From the NCBI GenBank assembly GCA_017535665.1, contig JAFXTS010000005.1, positions 1 to 64,000 on the forward strand: a stretch of 64,000 nucleotides of DNA, read 5' to 3'. Under the pieces are notes generated by a model. The model searched no databases. It had not been told where the DNA came from and saw nothing but the letters and a program-made list of their open reading frames with translations. Source of the stretch: Bacteroidales bacterium (GTDB lineage Bacteria; Bacteroidota; Bacteroidia; Bacteroidales; WCHB1-69). Below are positions 42,170 to 51,764 of this stretch, piece after piece; positions within the stretch are counted from its first letter, which is position 1, and every line of letters starts with the position of its first letter. The position numbers and the translations under genes are program-made.

Positions 42170-42510
42170 AACAGCAGTCTGTAAGCCGGGTTCTGTCGAG
42201 TTCCGCCATTTATCTACGCCGCCCGTCACCGAACGGCTCTATCAACCTACCCTCCGAGTCGGGCGAGCCACCCTCAAGCCTCGGTTTATTTGGTCTTTCA
42301 ACCCGTGGGGTTTACCATCACCGGCATCACTGCACGGTGTCGTGAGCTCTTGCCTCGCGTTTTCACCCTTACCTGCAAGCAGGCGGTATCTTTTCTGCGG
42401 CACTTTCCGTAGCCCTCGCGGACTCCTTCCCGTTAGGAAGCACGGTGCTCTGCGTTGCCCGGACTTTCCTCTCCTCCTTGCGGAGCAGCGGCGGAACAAC
42501 TGCTGTTTTT
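42170..42510 (-). ncRNA. rnpB: RNase P RNA
   Basis: The minus strand carries the conserved core of bacterial class A RNase P RNA: GGAGAGGAAAGTCCGGGC near the 5' side, then GGTAAGGGTGAAA-type and GGTAAACCCC sequences, and near the 3' end GATAAATGGCGG and AGAACCCGGCTTACAG. Helix P1 pairs AACAGCAGT at the 5' end with ACTGCTGTT at the 3' end, which sets the limits to about a few bases. A run of T with one C after the 3' end serves as terminator. The 5' end lies 16 bases after the DUF4159 gene, without a clear promoter, so processing from a longer transcript is possible. Confidence 0.95.
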
Positions 42511-42526
42511 CTATATCTTCAGCCGA

Positions 42527-43183
42527 CTAATGCGTCAGCACATATTGCAAAATGTTGGCACCCATCTTCAACGCCTTCTGGTGGGTGGCCTCCGAGTCGT
42601 GGTGTACGCCCGTGTCCTCCCAGCCGTCGCCAAGGTCGCACTCGTAGGTGAACAGACACACCAGCCGTCCCTCCCATACCAGTCCGAAAGCTTGCGCGGG
42701 CTTGCCGTCATGCTCGTGAATCTTCGGCAGACCGTTGGGGAAGGGGTATTTCTGATGGAAGATGGGGTGACTATAGGGGAGTTCCACAAAGTCGAGTTCG
42801 GGGAAGACTAACTTCATCTGTGTGCGAATGAAGTTGTTGAGCCCGTAGTTGTCGTCGATGTGCAGGAAGCCGCCGGAGAGCAGGTACATGCGGAGGTTCT
42901 GCGCCTCCTCCTGCGAGAACACCACGTTGCCGTGGCCGGTCATGTGCACGAAGGGATATTGGAACAGGTCGGTGCTGCCCACCTCCACCGTGGCCGGCTT
43001 GGGGTCCAACGACATCGACAGGTTCTGGTTGCAGAAGGCAATCAGGTTGGGCAGCGAGGTGGGATTGGCGTACCAGTCGCCGCCGCCACGGTACTTCAGC
43101 AGGGCAATCTGCTGCGCACTGCCGACCGCTCCCGACACTGTCAGGATAAGGAAGAGGGCTATTTTCAGAAACTGTTTTCTCAT
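42527..43183 (-). CDS. DUF4159-domain secreted protein
   Basis: The 218-residue product starts with a signal peptide (MRKQFLKIALFLILTVSG, cleavage near SAQ). DUF4159 motifs follow: ALLKYRGGGDWYANPT, FVHMTGHGNVVFSQEEAQ, LSGGFLHIDDNYGLN, ELPYSHPIF and DGWEDTGVHHD. The fold resembles class I glutamine amidotransferases, but no catalytic role is established. The frame continues upstream to 43348, but that part is antisense-like sequence overlapping the VWA gene. It lies 25 bases after that gene, with which it is commonly paired. Confidence 0.85.
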   Translation of the reverse strand: MRKQFLKIALFLILTVSGAVGSAQQIALLKYRGGGDWYANPTSLPNLIAFCNQNLSMSLDPKPATVEVGSTDLFQYPFVHMTGHGNVVFSQEEAQNLRMYLLSGGFLHIDDNYGLNNFIRTQMKLVFPELDFVELPYSHPIFHQKYPFPNGLPKIHEHDGKPAQAFGLVWEGRLVCLFTYECDLGDGWEDTGVHHDSEATHQKALKMGANILQYVLTH

Positions 43184-43208
43184 GTCTTGTAGTCTGTAGG
43201 TAAATAGA

Positions 43209-45317
43209 TTAGTAGCCGCCGCCCCATTTCCGCATGAACCACTCGATGCCGAACAGCAACACGATGGCCAACAGGTAGATCCAGCTGTCGAGGAAGGGAG
43301 TGTATTTCTTGTGGTAGGTGACCACGGGTTTGATGTCTTCGTTGGCAAGAATGGACTTCGACACCTTGTCCATCTCGCGGATGCTGACGCACTGTCCGTT
43401 GGTGCTTTTCGCCATGGTGCGCAGCAAGTCGTGGTTGGCCACGAGGTTCATGCTTTCGAGCAGAATCTCCTGCACACTGAAATGACCTGACTTGGTGTAA
43501 GTGGCGGTGCCCACGGTGGTGGTGGCCTCCCATTCGTAGTCGCCCACCGGCAGTTTGCCGAGGTTGAGCGAGTAGGCGTTGTTCTGTTTCGAGAACTGCG
43601 AGGTGTATTCCTTCCCTTCGCCATCGGTGAGCTTGAGTCGCACATCGGGCGTGTTGATGAGCTCCTGGCTTTCGTTGTACACCTCAGCCGAGAGTTCTAC
43701 GGGCGTGTTCTCGCTGTACAGCTCGGCAGCATGCACGCGGAACGGACTCTGGTCGCCTTTCGCCGCCAAATAAAGCGCCATCTTGTTGATGATCTCGTCG
43801 AACGCCTCGAAATCCTGTGTCTTCAGATAGTTCTGCATGCGCCAACGCCACAACTCGGTGCCGGCAATCACGCCAATGCGGGTTCTATTGTGCTGATAGA
43901 AAGATACTAACGGATAGTTGCTCTCTACGTTGTTGATTTTTTGGTAGAGAAATACGTTGGTGCCCACGGCCGTATTGTAATTGCCAAAGAAGGTGGTGAG
44001 CGGCGGGTAGGATTTCAGCATCTGGCGGGCCTCTTCCGTGAAGGTGAAGGTGAGGAAGTTCTCGTTGAAATGGGGCATCGACTCATTGAAAAGAGTTTTG
44101 CCGCCTTGGCTGCTCTGACTGATGGTCATGCCCGCATTCAGCTGGTTGAAGGTGTTGAGGTCGCTCTGGCTGCCAAGAATATAGAGGATGGAAGTCTGGC
44201 TTTGGCGAATTTGGTTCAGCAGGTTGCCGCCAGCGGCGCTCTTGGCGGGCAGCTGATGCAGGATGAACAGCGAATAGTCGTTGACATTCTTGTTGAAAGC
44301 GTCAGCGGCAAAGACATCCACCTCGTACTTGTCGGAGAGCTCCAACGCCTGACGGATGGCACCAACATCGGGATGCGGAGCGTAATACACGATGGCAATC
44401 TTCTCTTTCTGGTCCACCACCTCAATAAAGAAGGTCTGCGTGTTGTTCTTATGGGTGATTTCACCGTCTAACGGGGTGAGTTCCACTCGGTATTTCTGCA
44501 TCCCTTTCTTGTCGGCTTCGAGGGTGAACTTGACGGTCTCGAAATGCTGATTTCCTCTTATTTCAATATTTTTAGTAAAGATTTCGTCCTCGCCTTTAAA
44601 AACGGTGAGGGTGGCTTTCTTGCCTGCGAGGTGGGTGGCTGAAACTTTGATTTCTACGGGAAAATAGTTGCCGAGGTAGGTCTGTCGGTTGTGCAGAATG
44701 TCGGCGATGAGCAGGTCGGTCTGCACGCTGGTGTCGCCTGCTGCCACGGTGTAGATCGGGTATTTGGCGCGTTCGGCGGCATACTGCGGGTTGCTGCCCG
44801 TGTTGAAGATGCCGTCCGACACCAGCACCATCGCGCCGATGTTGTGGTTGGCGTAAAGATTATCGACTTCATCGAAGAGGGAGGAGAGGTTGGTAGTCTT
44901 GCCGTTGAAAGGCACTGCGGAAGGTTGTGCACCGTCTTGCAGCTGGTTCTGTTCTCCCACTAAGTAGGTCTTGATGTCGTACTGGTCGCCAAAATCTTGG
45001 ATGAGCTGTTGCAACTGTTTCGGAAATTCGTTGCGATAATAGGCCGAATCGGCCGTGCTGACCATCGATTCGGAGTTGTCCACCGCGACCAAGAGCAAGG
45101 GTTTGTCCACCTCCTTCACATTATGCTTCAGGAGAGGGGAGAGGAGAAGGAAAGCGATGAGGGAGACGGCGAGTCCGCGCAGGATGGGCATAGTCCATTT
45201 GGCCCGCTTGTCGTAGTCGATGTCGTGGTTTCGTAAATATAGGAAAATCGCATACGCCGCGCCTAACAGGATGCAGAGGGGGAGGTACCAGAGAGAGTGT
45301 TCGGTCAGTATGGACAT
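43209..45317 (-). CDS. Membrane protein with VWA-like domain (BatA-related)
   Basis: From ATG 45317 the protein has 702 residues. Two hydrophobic helices near the N-terminus (LWYLPLCILLGAAYAIFLYL; MPILRGLAVSLIAFLLLS) precede a VWA-like domain with the MIDAS sequence AVDNSESM and VSDGIFNTG. A large periplasmic part follows, and a last helix ends the protein (WIYLLAIVLLFGIEWFMRKW). Such proteins are found with DUF4159 and DUF58 genes in Bacteroidetes and are thought to act in envelope integrity or MoxR-type maturation; the exact role is unknown. The first 19 residues of the longer frame are leader sequence that includes the promoter. Confidence 0.82.
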   Translation of the reverse strand: MSILTEHSLWYLPLCILLGAAYAIFLYLRNHDIDYDKRAKWTMPILRGLAVSLIAFLLLSPLLKHNVKEVDKPLLLVAVDNSESMVSTADSAYYRNEFPKQLQQLIQDFGDQYDIKTYLVGEQNQLQDGAQPSAVPFNGKTTNLSSLFDEVDNLYANHNIGAMVLVSDGIFNTGSNPQYAAERAKYPIYTVAAGDTSVQTDLLIADILHNRQTYLGNYFPVEIKVSATHLAGKKATLTVFKGEDEIFTKNIEIRGNQHFETVKFTLEADKKGMQKYRVELTPLDGEITHKNNTQTFFIEVVDQKEKIAIVYYAPHPDVGAIRQALELSDKYEVDVFAADAFNKNVNDYSLFILHQLPAKSAAGGNLLNQIRQSQTSILYILGSQSDLNTFNQLNAGMTISQSSQGGKTLFNESMPHFNENFLTFTFTEEARQMLKSYPPLTTFFGNYNTAVGTNVFLYQKINNVESNYPLVSFYQHNRTRIGVIAGTELWRWRMQNYLKTQDFEAFDEIINKMALYLAAKGDQSPFRVHAAELYSENTPVELSAEVYNESQELINTPDVRLKLTDGEGKEYTSQFSKQNNAYSLNLGKLPVGDYEWEATTTVGTATYTKSGHFSVQEILLESMNLVANHDLLRTMAKSTNGQCVSIREMDKVSKSILANEDIKPVVTYHKKYTPFLDSWIYLLAIVLLFGIEWFMRKWGGGY

Positions 45318-45336
45318 GCTTTCATTTTTGGGGCTG

Positions 45337-45344
45337 CAAAAATA
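45337..45344 (-). promoter_or_regulatory. -7 element for the VWA-DUF4159 operon
   Basis: The minus strand reads TATTTTTG 20 bases before the ATG at 45317. It lies back to back with the TATCTTTG element for the divergent PASTA gene. Confidence 0.55.
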
Positions 45345-45380
45345 CAAAATTTCTTTGCAACATACTCCCAACAAAAGTTG

Positions 45381-45388
45381 TATCTTTG
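45381..45388 (+). promoter_or_regulatory. -7 element for the PASTA-protein gene
   Basis: TATCTTTG, with CTTTG at 45353-45357 as a candidate -33 element (somewhat long spacing). It places transcription start shortly before the ATG at 45434 and rules out the upstream frame start at 45386. Confidence 0.65.
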
Positions 45389-45433
45389 CACCCGAATAAA
45401 ATATTTTTTGAAAATTGCAGTTATTATCTCATT

Positions 45434-46063
45434 ATGCAAAGAATAATTGACTTTTTCCGTCCTAGTGGTCTCGGCTTTCATATCTTGATAGCCATACTTG
45501 TAACGCTGCTGTTACTTGTCGCGGTGAACTATTTCATGAAGGAGTTTACCCATCATGGCGAGGAGGTGAAGATGCCCAACTATGTGGGCAAATGCTACTC
45601 TGATCTGCAGAATTCCACCAGCGAGAATTTCACCTTTGAGGTGAGCCGTATCAAGATTTTCGATGAAAGTAAACCCGATGGAACGGTGGTGAAGCAAGAA
45701 CCGCTTCCGGGTGAAAAGGTGAAGTACGGCCGCAAGGTGACGCTGACCATCACGACGGCCACTCCGCGCATGGTCAAGATGCCGCAACTGGCCGGTAACA
45801 TCACCCTCCGCCAGGCCAAGCACATCCTTGAGGATTCCGGACTTGAGGTGGGCACGGTGGTCGAGACCGAGAGCGACTCCCCGGGCCTTGTGCTCGGTCA
45901 GTACCGTGAGAAAACCGGCAAGCCCATCGCGGCCGGCACCGAAATCAAACAGGGCGAGAAAATCAAACTCGAGGTCGGCGTGGCCCGTCGCAACCCTGTT
46001 GACTACGGTGGCGACGGTGACGAGTATGACGATACTGAAGTTGATCCGCAAATTGAATTTTAA
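45434..46063 (+). CDS. PASTA-domain membrane protein
   Basis: The 209-residue protein has an N-terminal membrane anchor (FHILIAILVTLLLLVAVNYF) followed by two PASTA repeats: VKMPNYVGKCYSDLQNS through VKQEPLPGEKVKYGRKVTLTI, and VKMPQLAGNITLRQAKHIL through VLGQYREKTGKP. An acidic tail follows. PASTA domains bind peptidoglycan fragments and usually sit on Ser/Thr kinases or PBPs. Here no kinase or transpeptidase is attached, as is typical for the short Bacteroidetes form. It is followed 20 bases later by the T9SS cargo gene. Confidence 0.88.
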   Translation: MQRIIDFFRPSGLGFHILIAILVTLLLLVAVNYFMKEFTHHGEEVKMPNYVGKCYSDLQNSTSENFTFEVSRIKIFDESKPDGTVVKQEPLPGEKVKYGRKVTLTITTATPRMVKMPQLAGNITLRQAKHILEDSGLEVGTVVETESDSPGLVLGQYREKTGKPIAAGTEIKQGEKIKLEVGVARRNPVDYGGDGDEYDDTEVDPQIEF

Positions 46064-46083
46064 TTTTCCGCAATATACTCATT

Positions 46084-48204
46084 ATGAAGAAATTATCAGT
46101 AATTATCCTATCCACAATTCTACCTCTACTGTGTGTTACTACCCTTCATGCACAGGAGATGCTGACCGGTCTTTCGGTCAACAAGCAGGTGGCACGTGAG
46201 GCTGCCAAAGCCCGTCCCGCCCCCTCCCGCACCGACCTCCATCTTCCGTTTATTGACGACTTTTCCAACTATACGGGCTATCCCAACCCCGCCCTCTGGC
46301 AGGACAGTTATGCCTACGTCAACCGCTCGTTTGCTATTGTGCCGCCTACTATGGGCGTCGCAACCCTTGACGCGTTGGATGAAAATGGCCGCGTATATGC
46401 CAACGCCACCAACGATCCCTTCCGTGCCGATTATCTCACCTCGCTGCCCATCCGTCTCGACTACAACTTCGCCCTCAACCGTGATATGCGTGTCGGCGAC
46501 TCCCTCTATCTGAGTTTTTACTACCAGCCCGCCGGCGGTACACAAACCGGTACCGAATGGGAACGCCTCGGCAATTCCCCCGAAGGCTATGACTCTCTGG
46601 TGCTTGAATTTGGCTATGCCACTGGCAACATCATTTTTGTCGGCTATGAGTATTGCGACTATTTTCTCGGGGAAGATGAAATGTATGTCGCTGGCGATAC
46701 CCTCCACAACCCCTTCATCCCTGGGCAGGACTATGTGTTTGAAGCCCCCGCTTTCCCCGGACAGTGTATCCCGCTGCCCTGCGACTCCCTCTTCGGTGAC
46801 GAGATGGTGTGGGAGACCATCTGGAGTACCCCCGGTCAGCGAGTCGACGACTGGCTTGCCGAGAATCCGCGCTGCTACTTCAAACAGGCAATGATTCCCA
46901 TCAACGATGCCCGCTGGCTGATCAACAATTTCCAGTTCCGCTTCCGTAATTACGCCAGCCTTGAGGACAACCACATCACAGGCTGGGCCAGCAATGTGGA
47001 CCAGTGGAATATCGACTATGTCCGCTTGGATGTCAACCGCACCTGGACCGACACCACGCAGAACGATGTCGCCTTTGTGATGCCCACGACCACCATCTTG
47101 CGCGATTACCAGTATATGCCCTGGAACCAGTATCGCGACAGCGAGCTGGACAATCATTTCGAGAATGTGTTGGTGAACCTTTCCAATACGCCCAAAAACA
47201 GCGATTATACTTATAATGTAAGAAAACAAGGCGGCGGTTTGGTGGCCTCCTATACCACGAACAACCTGAATGCTTATCCCTATTGGACACACGGCTTGCA
47301 CACCGAGCCGCAGCATGCCAGTCCTGCATTCGAGTTCTCGTCGCTGCCCACCGACAATGCCGACAGTGCCACCTTCATCATCACGCACATTTTCCAAGAG
47401 GTGGGCTCGGGTAACATGAACCGAAACAACGATACCTGCATCTTCTATCAGAATTTCCACAACTATTTCGCTTACGATGATGGCTCAGCCGAGGCGGGAT
47501 ATTCGCTTCTGTCGAACATGACGTACCCCGATACCTATTTCGCCATGCGCTTCCATCTCAACCAGCCCGATACGCTCCGCGCCGTGCGGATGTGGTTCAA
47601 CTCCGTGGCCGAAGATGCCAATATCGCCAACTTCACGCTGATGGTGTGGGACGACGACAATGGCGATCCGGGCGATGAAATCTACTCCATGCCCGGACAG
47701 CTGCCCAGCCATGCCCAGCAGTTTGAGGATTTCGTTACCTACTACCTCGATGCACCGCTCTATCTTGAAGGGACTTTCTACGTAGGCTTCTATCAGAACC
47801 ACAACACCCAGCTCAACCTCGGCTTCGACCAGAATACCGATGCACGCGGCAAGTGGAAATATAAGACTACGTCAGAGTGGAACGAATCGTTCCTGAAAGG
47901 CACTCCGATGATCCGTGCTGTGGTGGGTAAAGAGATAGACCATACACACATAGCTGATAATCAGTTGGTTCAATGCAACATCTATCCTAATCCCGCCACC
48001 GATTACATTCACATCCAGCTGCCAGAAAATAGCAGTGCTACCCTTTGCAGGATTTTTGACGTGACTGGTGCACTGGTCTATCAGCAAACGATGAACACCT
48101 CTTTGACCACTGTGTCATTATCTACGCTTAAATCAGGAATTTACTTCATTCAATTGTCTGATAATCAAAAAATAATAGCCTCTGAAAAGTTTGTAAAGCC
48201 GTAA
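46084..48204 (+). CDS. T9SS type A sorting-domain secreted protein
   Basis: The 706-residue protein has a signal peptide (MKKLSVIILSTILPLLC, cleavage near LHAQ). A long middle region of beta-sandwich character is rich in Asp, Asn, Tyr and Trp. The C-terminal sorting domain begins NIYPNPATDYIHIQLPE and continues RIFDVTGALVYQQ, LKSGIYFIQLSD and SEKFVKP. This domain directs export by the type IX system, so the organism must have T9SS. No catalytic module is recognised. It is probably cotranscribed with the PASTA gene. Confidence 0.9.
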   Translation: MKKLSVIILSTILPLLCVTTLHAQEMLTGLSVNKQVAREAAKARPAPSRTDLHLPFIDDFSNYTGYPNPALWQDSYAYVNRSFAIVPPTMGVATLDALDENGRVYANATNDPFRADYLTSLPIRLDYNFALNRDMRVGDSLYLSFYYQPAGGTQTGTEWERLGNSPEGYDSLVLEFGYATGNIIFVGYEYCDYFLGEDEMYVAGDTLHNPFIPGQDYVFEAPAFPGQCIPLPCDSLFGDEMVWETIWSTPGQRVDDWLAENPRCYFKQAMIPINDARWLINNFQFRFRNYASLEDNHITGWASNVDQWNIDYVRLDVNRTWTDTTQNDVAFVMPTTTILRDYQYMPWNQYRDSELDNHFENVLVNLSNTPKNSDYTYNVRKQGGGLVASYTTNNLNAYPYWTHGLHTEPQHASPAFEFSSLPTDNADSATFIITHIFQEVGSGNMNRNNDTCIFYQNFHNYFAYDDGSAEAGYSLLSNMTYPDTYFAMRFHLNQPDTLRAVRMWFNSVAEDANIANFTLMVWDDDNGDPGDEIYSMPGQLPSHAQQFEDFVTYYLDAPLYLEGTFYVGFYQNHNTQLNLGFDQNTDARGKWKYKTTSEWNESFLKGTPMIRAVVGKEIDHTHIADNQLVQCNIYPNPATDYIHIQLPENSSATLCRIFDVTGALVYQQTMNTSLTTVSLSTLKSGIYFIQLSDNQKIIASEKFVKP

Positions 48205-48335
48205 AAGTGGCATTTTTTCGCATATTTTTGACAAAAAATCATTTTATAATGTATTGATAATCAAAACTATGCAAGATTTATAGTAAAAAAGTTAATTTTT
48301 TTATAAAAAAGAGCATTTTATTTGAAATAAATTTT

Positions 48336-48343
48336 TAATTTTG
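48336..48343 (+). promoter_or_regulatory. -7 element for the S23-like gene
   Basis: TAATTTTG in a very AT-rich 170-base gap, 31 bases before the ATG at 48375. The rest of 48205-48335 holds only A/T-rich sequence without an open frame. Confidence 0.55.
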
Positions 48344-48374
48344 CTGCGATTTTCTAACTAAAACCTGTACCATT

Positions 48375-48815
48375 ATGAACGAACAAGAAAACAATGTGAG
48401 CTTCTTCAGATTTGAAGACTTGCGAATCTATGCGAAAGCACTCGATTATATCACTTGGGTGCATTCTGTAACTGCCAACTTCCCCGAAAGCTGCCATGCC
48501 ACTGTAGGCGATGCTTTTGTGAAGTCCGCCCAGGGCATCGCTATGAACACTGCGGAGGGTTCAGCCCGCAACAAAGCCCAATTCATCTACTATCTCAAAA
48601 TGGCCAAAAGTTCCGTTAGAGAATGTGTAGTTTACACCGAGATCGCCTCCCGTCTCAATGTCATGAACGACACCGACAAGGAGTATTCCCGCAACCAATT
48701 GATGGAGCTTACCAAAATGATTGGTTCTTTAGTTGCTTCCCTCCAGCGCACCGTCAACCCGCGCGAAGAGGAAGAGGCCATGATGGAAGACGACATGTCG
48801 AACATGATGATCTAA
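48375..48815 (+). CDS. Four-helix-bundle protein, S23/Avd-like
   Basis: The 146-residue protein matches the S23 ribosomal intervening-sequence/four-helix-bundle family: FFRFEDLRIYAKALDYI, SAQGIAMNTAEGSARNKAQF and YLKMAKSSVRECVVYTEIA. It ends in an acidic Met-rich tail (EEEEAMMEDDMSN). Homologues include the Avd protein of diversity-generating retroelements and proteins encoded in 23S rRNA insertions. No reverse transcriptase or rRNA is nearby here, so it is a free-standing copy of unknown role. It has its own promoter and terminator. Confidence 0.88.
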   Translation: MNEQENNVSFFRFEDLRIYAKALDYITWVHSVTANFPESCHATVGDAFVKSAQGIAMNTAEGSARNKAQFIYYLKMAKSSVRECVVYTEIASRLNVMNDTDKEYSRNQLMELTKMIGSLVASLQRTVNPREEEEAMMEDDMSNMMI

Positions 48816-48843
48816 ATTTCCGAAATTTTTGATGAATACTACC

Positions 48844-48873
48844 GCGGCAAGGATTCCCTTGCCGCTTTTTTTT
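48844..48873 (+). terminator. Rho-independent terminator after the S23-like gene
   Basis: GCGGCAAGG pairs with CCTTGCCGC around the loop ATTC and is followed by eight T. The T-run touches the 3' end of the convergent mltG gene. Confidence 0.92.
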
Positions 48874-49906
48874 ATTTTCGCTTGTTCAGCGCATTCTGGT
48901 ACTTCCGCGCATTCTTCAGATGCTCGTTGTAAGTCTGGGCGAAATTATGGTAGCCTGAAAAATCTTCTTTGGCACACATATACAAGTAGTTATGATGCTC
49001 GTAATGCAGCACAGCATCAATGGCGCAGGTGGAAGGCAGCCGGATAGGACCGGGCGGCAGACCTTTGTGCAGATAGGTGTTGTACGGCGACTCGTACCGC
49101 GTGTGCTGGTTGATCACCCGCCGTATGCTGTAATCGCCGATGGCGAAAATGACCGTTGGGTCGGCCTGCAACAACATGTCCTTGTGCAACCGATTCATGT
49201 AGAGACCTGCGATGCGGGGCTGCTCTTTCGGCCGGTGGTTCTCCTCTTCCACAATCGAGGCTAACGTGCACACCTCCATCGGTGTCAGCCCTGTCTCTTT
49301 CGCCGCTGCCAACCGTTCTTCTGTCCAAAATGCTACATAGTAACTGTAAATCTTCTCAAAAAACTCCTTTGCCGTGATGTCGTAGTAAAACTCGTACGTG
49401 TCGGGCCGAAAAATTGCGATGACCGTTTCGGGTTTGAGAGGCTCCCCGTTAGGTCTGTAATTTTTGAGGAACTCTCTGTCATTCAACAGCCTTTCTAAAT
49501 CTTTCCACTCAAAATAGAATTCGTATTTCGATAATTTTTGGATTAGTTGCTTTTTCGTACGTACATTGTTGAAGGTGAATTTCACAGGGAAATGCTGTCC
49601 CTTACGCAGTTTTATCACCATCGAGAAGTTGCTTTCGCCTTTCTCAAAAACATATTTACCGGGTTTTACACTTTTATAAAATAAAAGCTTGCACGTCAGT
49701 CGGAAGGAATTTTCGTTTTCGAGTGCGCCCTGACGTTTCATCTCTGCAATCACCTGCTCGTAGGTGGAGTTCTGTGCGATGACGACGGTGGACTTTTGGG
49801 AGGTGTTGCCTGAAAACAGCATATAGACAAAGCTGATGGCGGCCACGATGCAGACGGCCAGCACGCAGTAGATAATGTGTCGGATGTTTTTTTTCGAGAG
49901 TTTCAT
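48872..49906 (-). CDS. mltG: Endolytic transglycosylase MltG
   Basis: The 344-residue protein has an N-terminal membrane helix (IIYCVLAVCIVAAISFVYML) and the YceG domain: FRPDTYEFYYDITAKEFFEK, LASIVEEENHRPKEQPRIAG with the catalytic glutamate, GLYMNRLHKDMLLQADPTV, and YNTYLHKGLPPGPI. It cuts nascent peptidoglycan and limits glycan chain length. The start overlaps the U32 peptidase stop by four bases, so the two are translated together. Confidence 0.95.
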   Translation of the reverse strand: MKLSKKNIRHIIYCVLAVCIVAAISFVYMLFSGNTSQKSTVVIAQNSTYEQVIAEMKRQGALENENSFRLTCKLLFYKSVKPGKYVFEKGESNFSMVIKLRKGQHFPVKFTFNNVRTKKQLIQKLSKYEFYFEWKDLERLLNDREFLKNYRPNGEPLKPETVIAIFRPDTYEFYYDITAKEFFEKIYSYYVAFWTEERLAAAKETGLTPMEVCTLASIVEEENHRPKEQPRIAGLYMNRLHKDMLLQADPTVIFAIGDYSIRRVINQHTRYESPYNTYLHKGLPPGPIRLPSTCAIDAVLHYEHHNYLYMCAKEDFSGYHNFAQTYNEHLKNARKYQNALNKRK

Positions 49907-51762
49907 GATTGAGTTTTTGAAAGTGATGGGGCTTTTTTGACCTTCATCTCGCAGTTTTTGCAGTCGAATTCAAGTTGGAAACGATGAATGGAGTTGGTGA
50001 GGAAGAGGGGTTCGGGGTAGGGAAGTGCTTTCCCGTTGCGGGTGCAGAAGCCGAGGGTGAAGCGGATGCAGTGTTTGCAAGTCATCAGGTCGGCATTGGG
50101 GTTCGGTATCACCTCGTAGGCCGGGGCCGTCTCGCTCGCCCCGTGCTGCTGGTAGAACGCCTCCGCCAGCCGGTTCATGATGTTGGCGCGGTAGTCGGCG
50201 CTTCCGGCTACAGGCAGCGGCATCGTCGCCTCGCAGCGTTGCTGTGGCAACCGTCCTGCCGGCCTCCGGTGCGAGGCCAGCCGCGCCTCCACGAGCCGCT
50301 CCACCACTTCGCGGCGCCACTGGTTCACCGCGCTGGCCGCCAGGAAGTAAGCTCTCGTCAGGTCGAGGGTGACCTCTCGGGCCACAAAGGGCGTGCCGCC
50401 CAGTTTCGCTAAGTTGCGCCTCAGATTCTCGTTGGCCGCTTCCGCCTGCCGCGCCTCCTCCTTGGCGGCACTCACCGCCAGCTCGGCGCTCACTCCCTCC
50501 TCGTCGGTGACGCGCAGCAGAAAGCCTTCGTCGGTCTCCGACAGGTGGATGTCCACGGGAATGCGTCTCACGGCCGACTCGCCCCGCAGCTGCTTGTCGA
50601 AAACAATGTCGAGGTTGCGATAAACGCTGTCGCCCTCCTTCAGTCCCCGCACAGGCTCTAAGGTGGTCACTAAGCCGCCATCGGCGGTGTTGATGCGGAA
50701 GCCCGCCAGCTCGTGACTTTCATCCACATAGCTCAAGCCGTCGCCGTTGTGTAAGGTCTGCGTGGTGGCAATGCGGATCCTATTTCCGTTAATACTCAGT
50801 ATTTTGCCAATCGGCTCGCCGATGGATTTCGGGGTGTCGGGTTCCACCATCACATTCTCCCTGCCATGCAGAAAATACTCGGTCGCCCCACGGTTGAAGG
50901 TCTTCTCAGGCGATGGCGTGAAGGTGAGCTCCACCTTTCCCGCCGATGCCGGACCATATTTCGCCTCTTTCTCAAAAATGGCATCCAACTTTTTCCGATA
51001 AAAAGCGGTGATGTTTTTCACGTAGTCGATACCCTTAAGCCGTCCTTCGATTTTGAGGGAGGTGATGCCGGCATCAATCAGTTCTTCGAGACTGTCGGCG
51101 CGGTTCATGTCCTTGAGCGACAGCAGGTGGCTGTTCTCGCGGATGACCTTCCCGTCGGCATCGGTGAGGGTGTAGGGCAGACGGCAGAACTGGGCGCAGT
51201 TGCCTCGGTTGGCGCTGCGGCCGGTGCAGGCTTGGCTCATGTAGCACTGACCGCTATAACTTACGCAGAGCGCGCCGTGTACAAAAGCCTCCAGCTCTAT
51301 ATTGGTGTGTTTCCGTATGCTACGAATCTGTTCGAGGGAAAGTTCGCGGGCGAGGATGGCGCGCTGCAGTCCCATCTTTTCCCAAAACAAAACTTTCTCC
51401 AGCGTGCGGTTGTCGGTTTGCGTGCTGGCATGTAATGCGATAGGGGGTAGGTCGATTTGCAAAAGCCCCATATCTTGGATGATGAGTGCGTCGGCACCCG
51501 CCTCGTAGAGATTATACACAATTTTGCGTGCCTGCTCTAACTCGCTGTCGGTAAGGATAGTATTGAGCGCCACATGCACATGGGCATGGTAGAGATGGGC
51601 GTGACGACAGAGCTGTTCAATATCCTCGATGGTGTTGGCCGCCGATACTCGCGCACTGAAAGCGGGAGCTCCCACATATACCGCATCCGCACCGTGGTTG
51701 ATGGCCGCGATGCCGCTTTCCAAATCTTTGGCCGGTGCCAGCAGTTCAATGGCGGTGGTCAC
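49903..51762 (-). CDS. U32 family peptidase
   Basis: The 619-residue protein opens IELLAPAKDLESGIAAINHG and contains the U32 signature FVHGALCVSYSGQCYMSQ near residue 160, with further cysteines in GNCAQFCRLPY. The long C-terminal part (about 330-619) includes a DUF3656-like region and ends with a cysteine cluster (TCKHCIRFTLGFC; FDCKNCEMKV). Despite the peptidase name, related RlhA and TrhP proteins act in RNA hydroxylation, so an Fe-S-dependent RNA-modifying role is as likely. It is third in a four-gene operon. Confidence 0.85.
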   Translation of the reverse strand: MTTAIELLAPAKDLESGIAAINHGADAVYVGAPAFSARVSAANTIEDIEQLCRHAHLYHAHVHVALNTILTDSELEQARKIVYNLYEAGADALIIQDMGLLQIDLPPIALHASTQTDNRTLEKVLFWEKMGLQRAILARELSLEQIRSIRKHTNIELEAFVHGALCVSYSGQCYMSQACTGRSANRGNCAQFCRLPYTLTDADGKVIRENSHLLSLKDMNRADSLEELIDAGITSLKIEGRLKGIDYVKNITAFYRKKLDAIFEKEAKYGPASAGKVELTFTPSPEKTFNRGATEYFLHGRENVMVEPDTPKSIGEPIGKILSINGNRIRIATTQTLHNGDGLSYVDESHELAGFRINTADGGLVTTLEPVRGLKEGDSVYRNLDIVFDKQLRGESAVRRIPVDIHLSETDEGFLLRVTDEEGVSAELAVSAAKEEARQAEAANENLRRNLAKLGGTPFVAREVTLDLTRAYFLAASAVNQWRREVVERLVEARLASHRRPAGRLPQQRCEATMPLPVAGSADYRANIMNRLAEAFYQQHGASETAPAYEVIPNPNADLMTCKHCIRFTLGFCTRNGKALPYPEPLFLTNSIHRFQLEFDCKNCEMKVKKAPSLSKTQS

Positions 51763-51764
51763 GG

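Noticed and set aside
46126..47460. Minus-strand open frame of 444 codons
   Set aside because: It is antisense to the T9SS cargo gene, which has both signal peptide and sorting domain.
48375..48815. S23/Avd-like protein as part of a diversity-generating retroelement or an rRNA insertion
   Set aside because: No reverse transcriptase, template repeat or rRNA sequence lies nearby.
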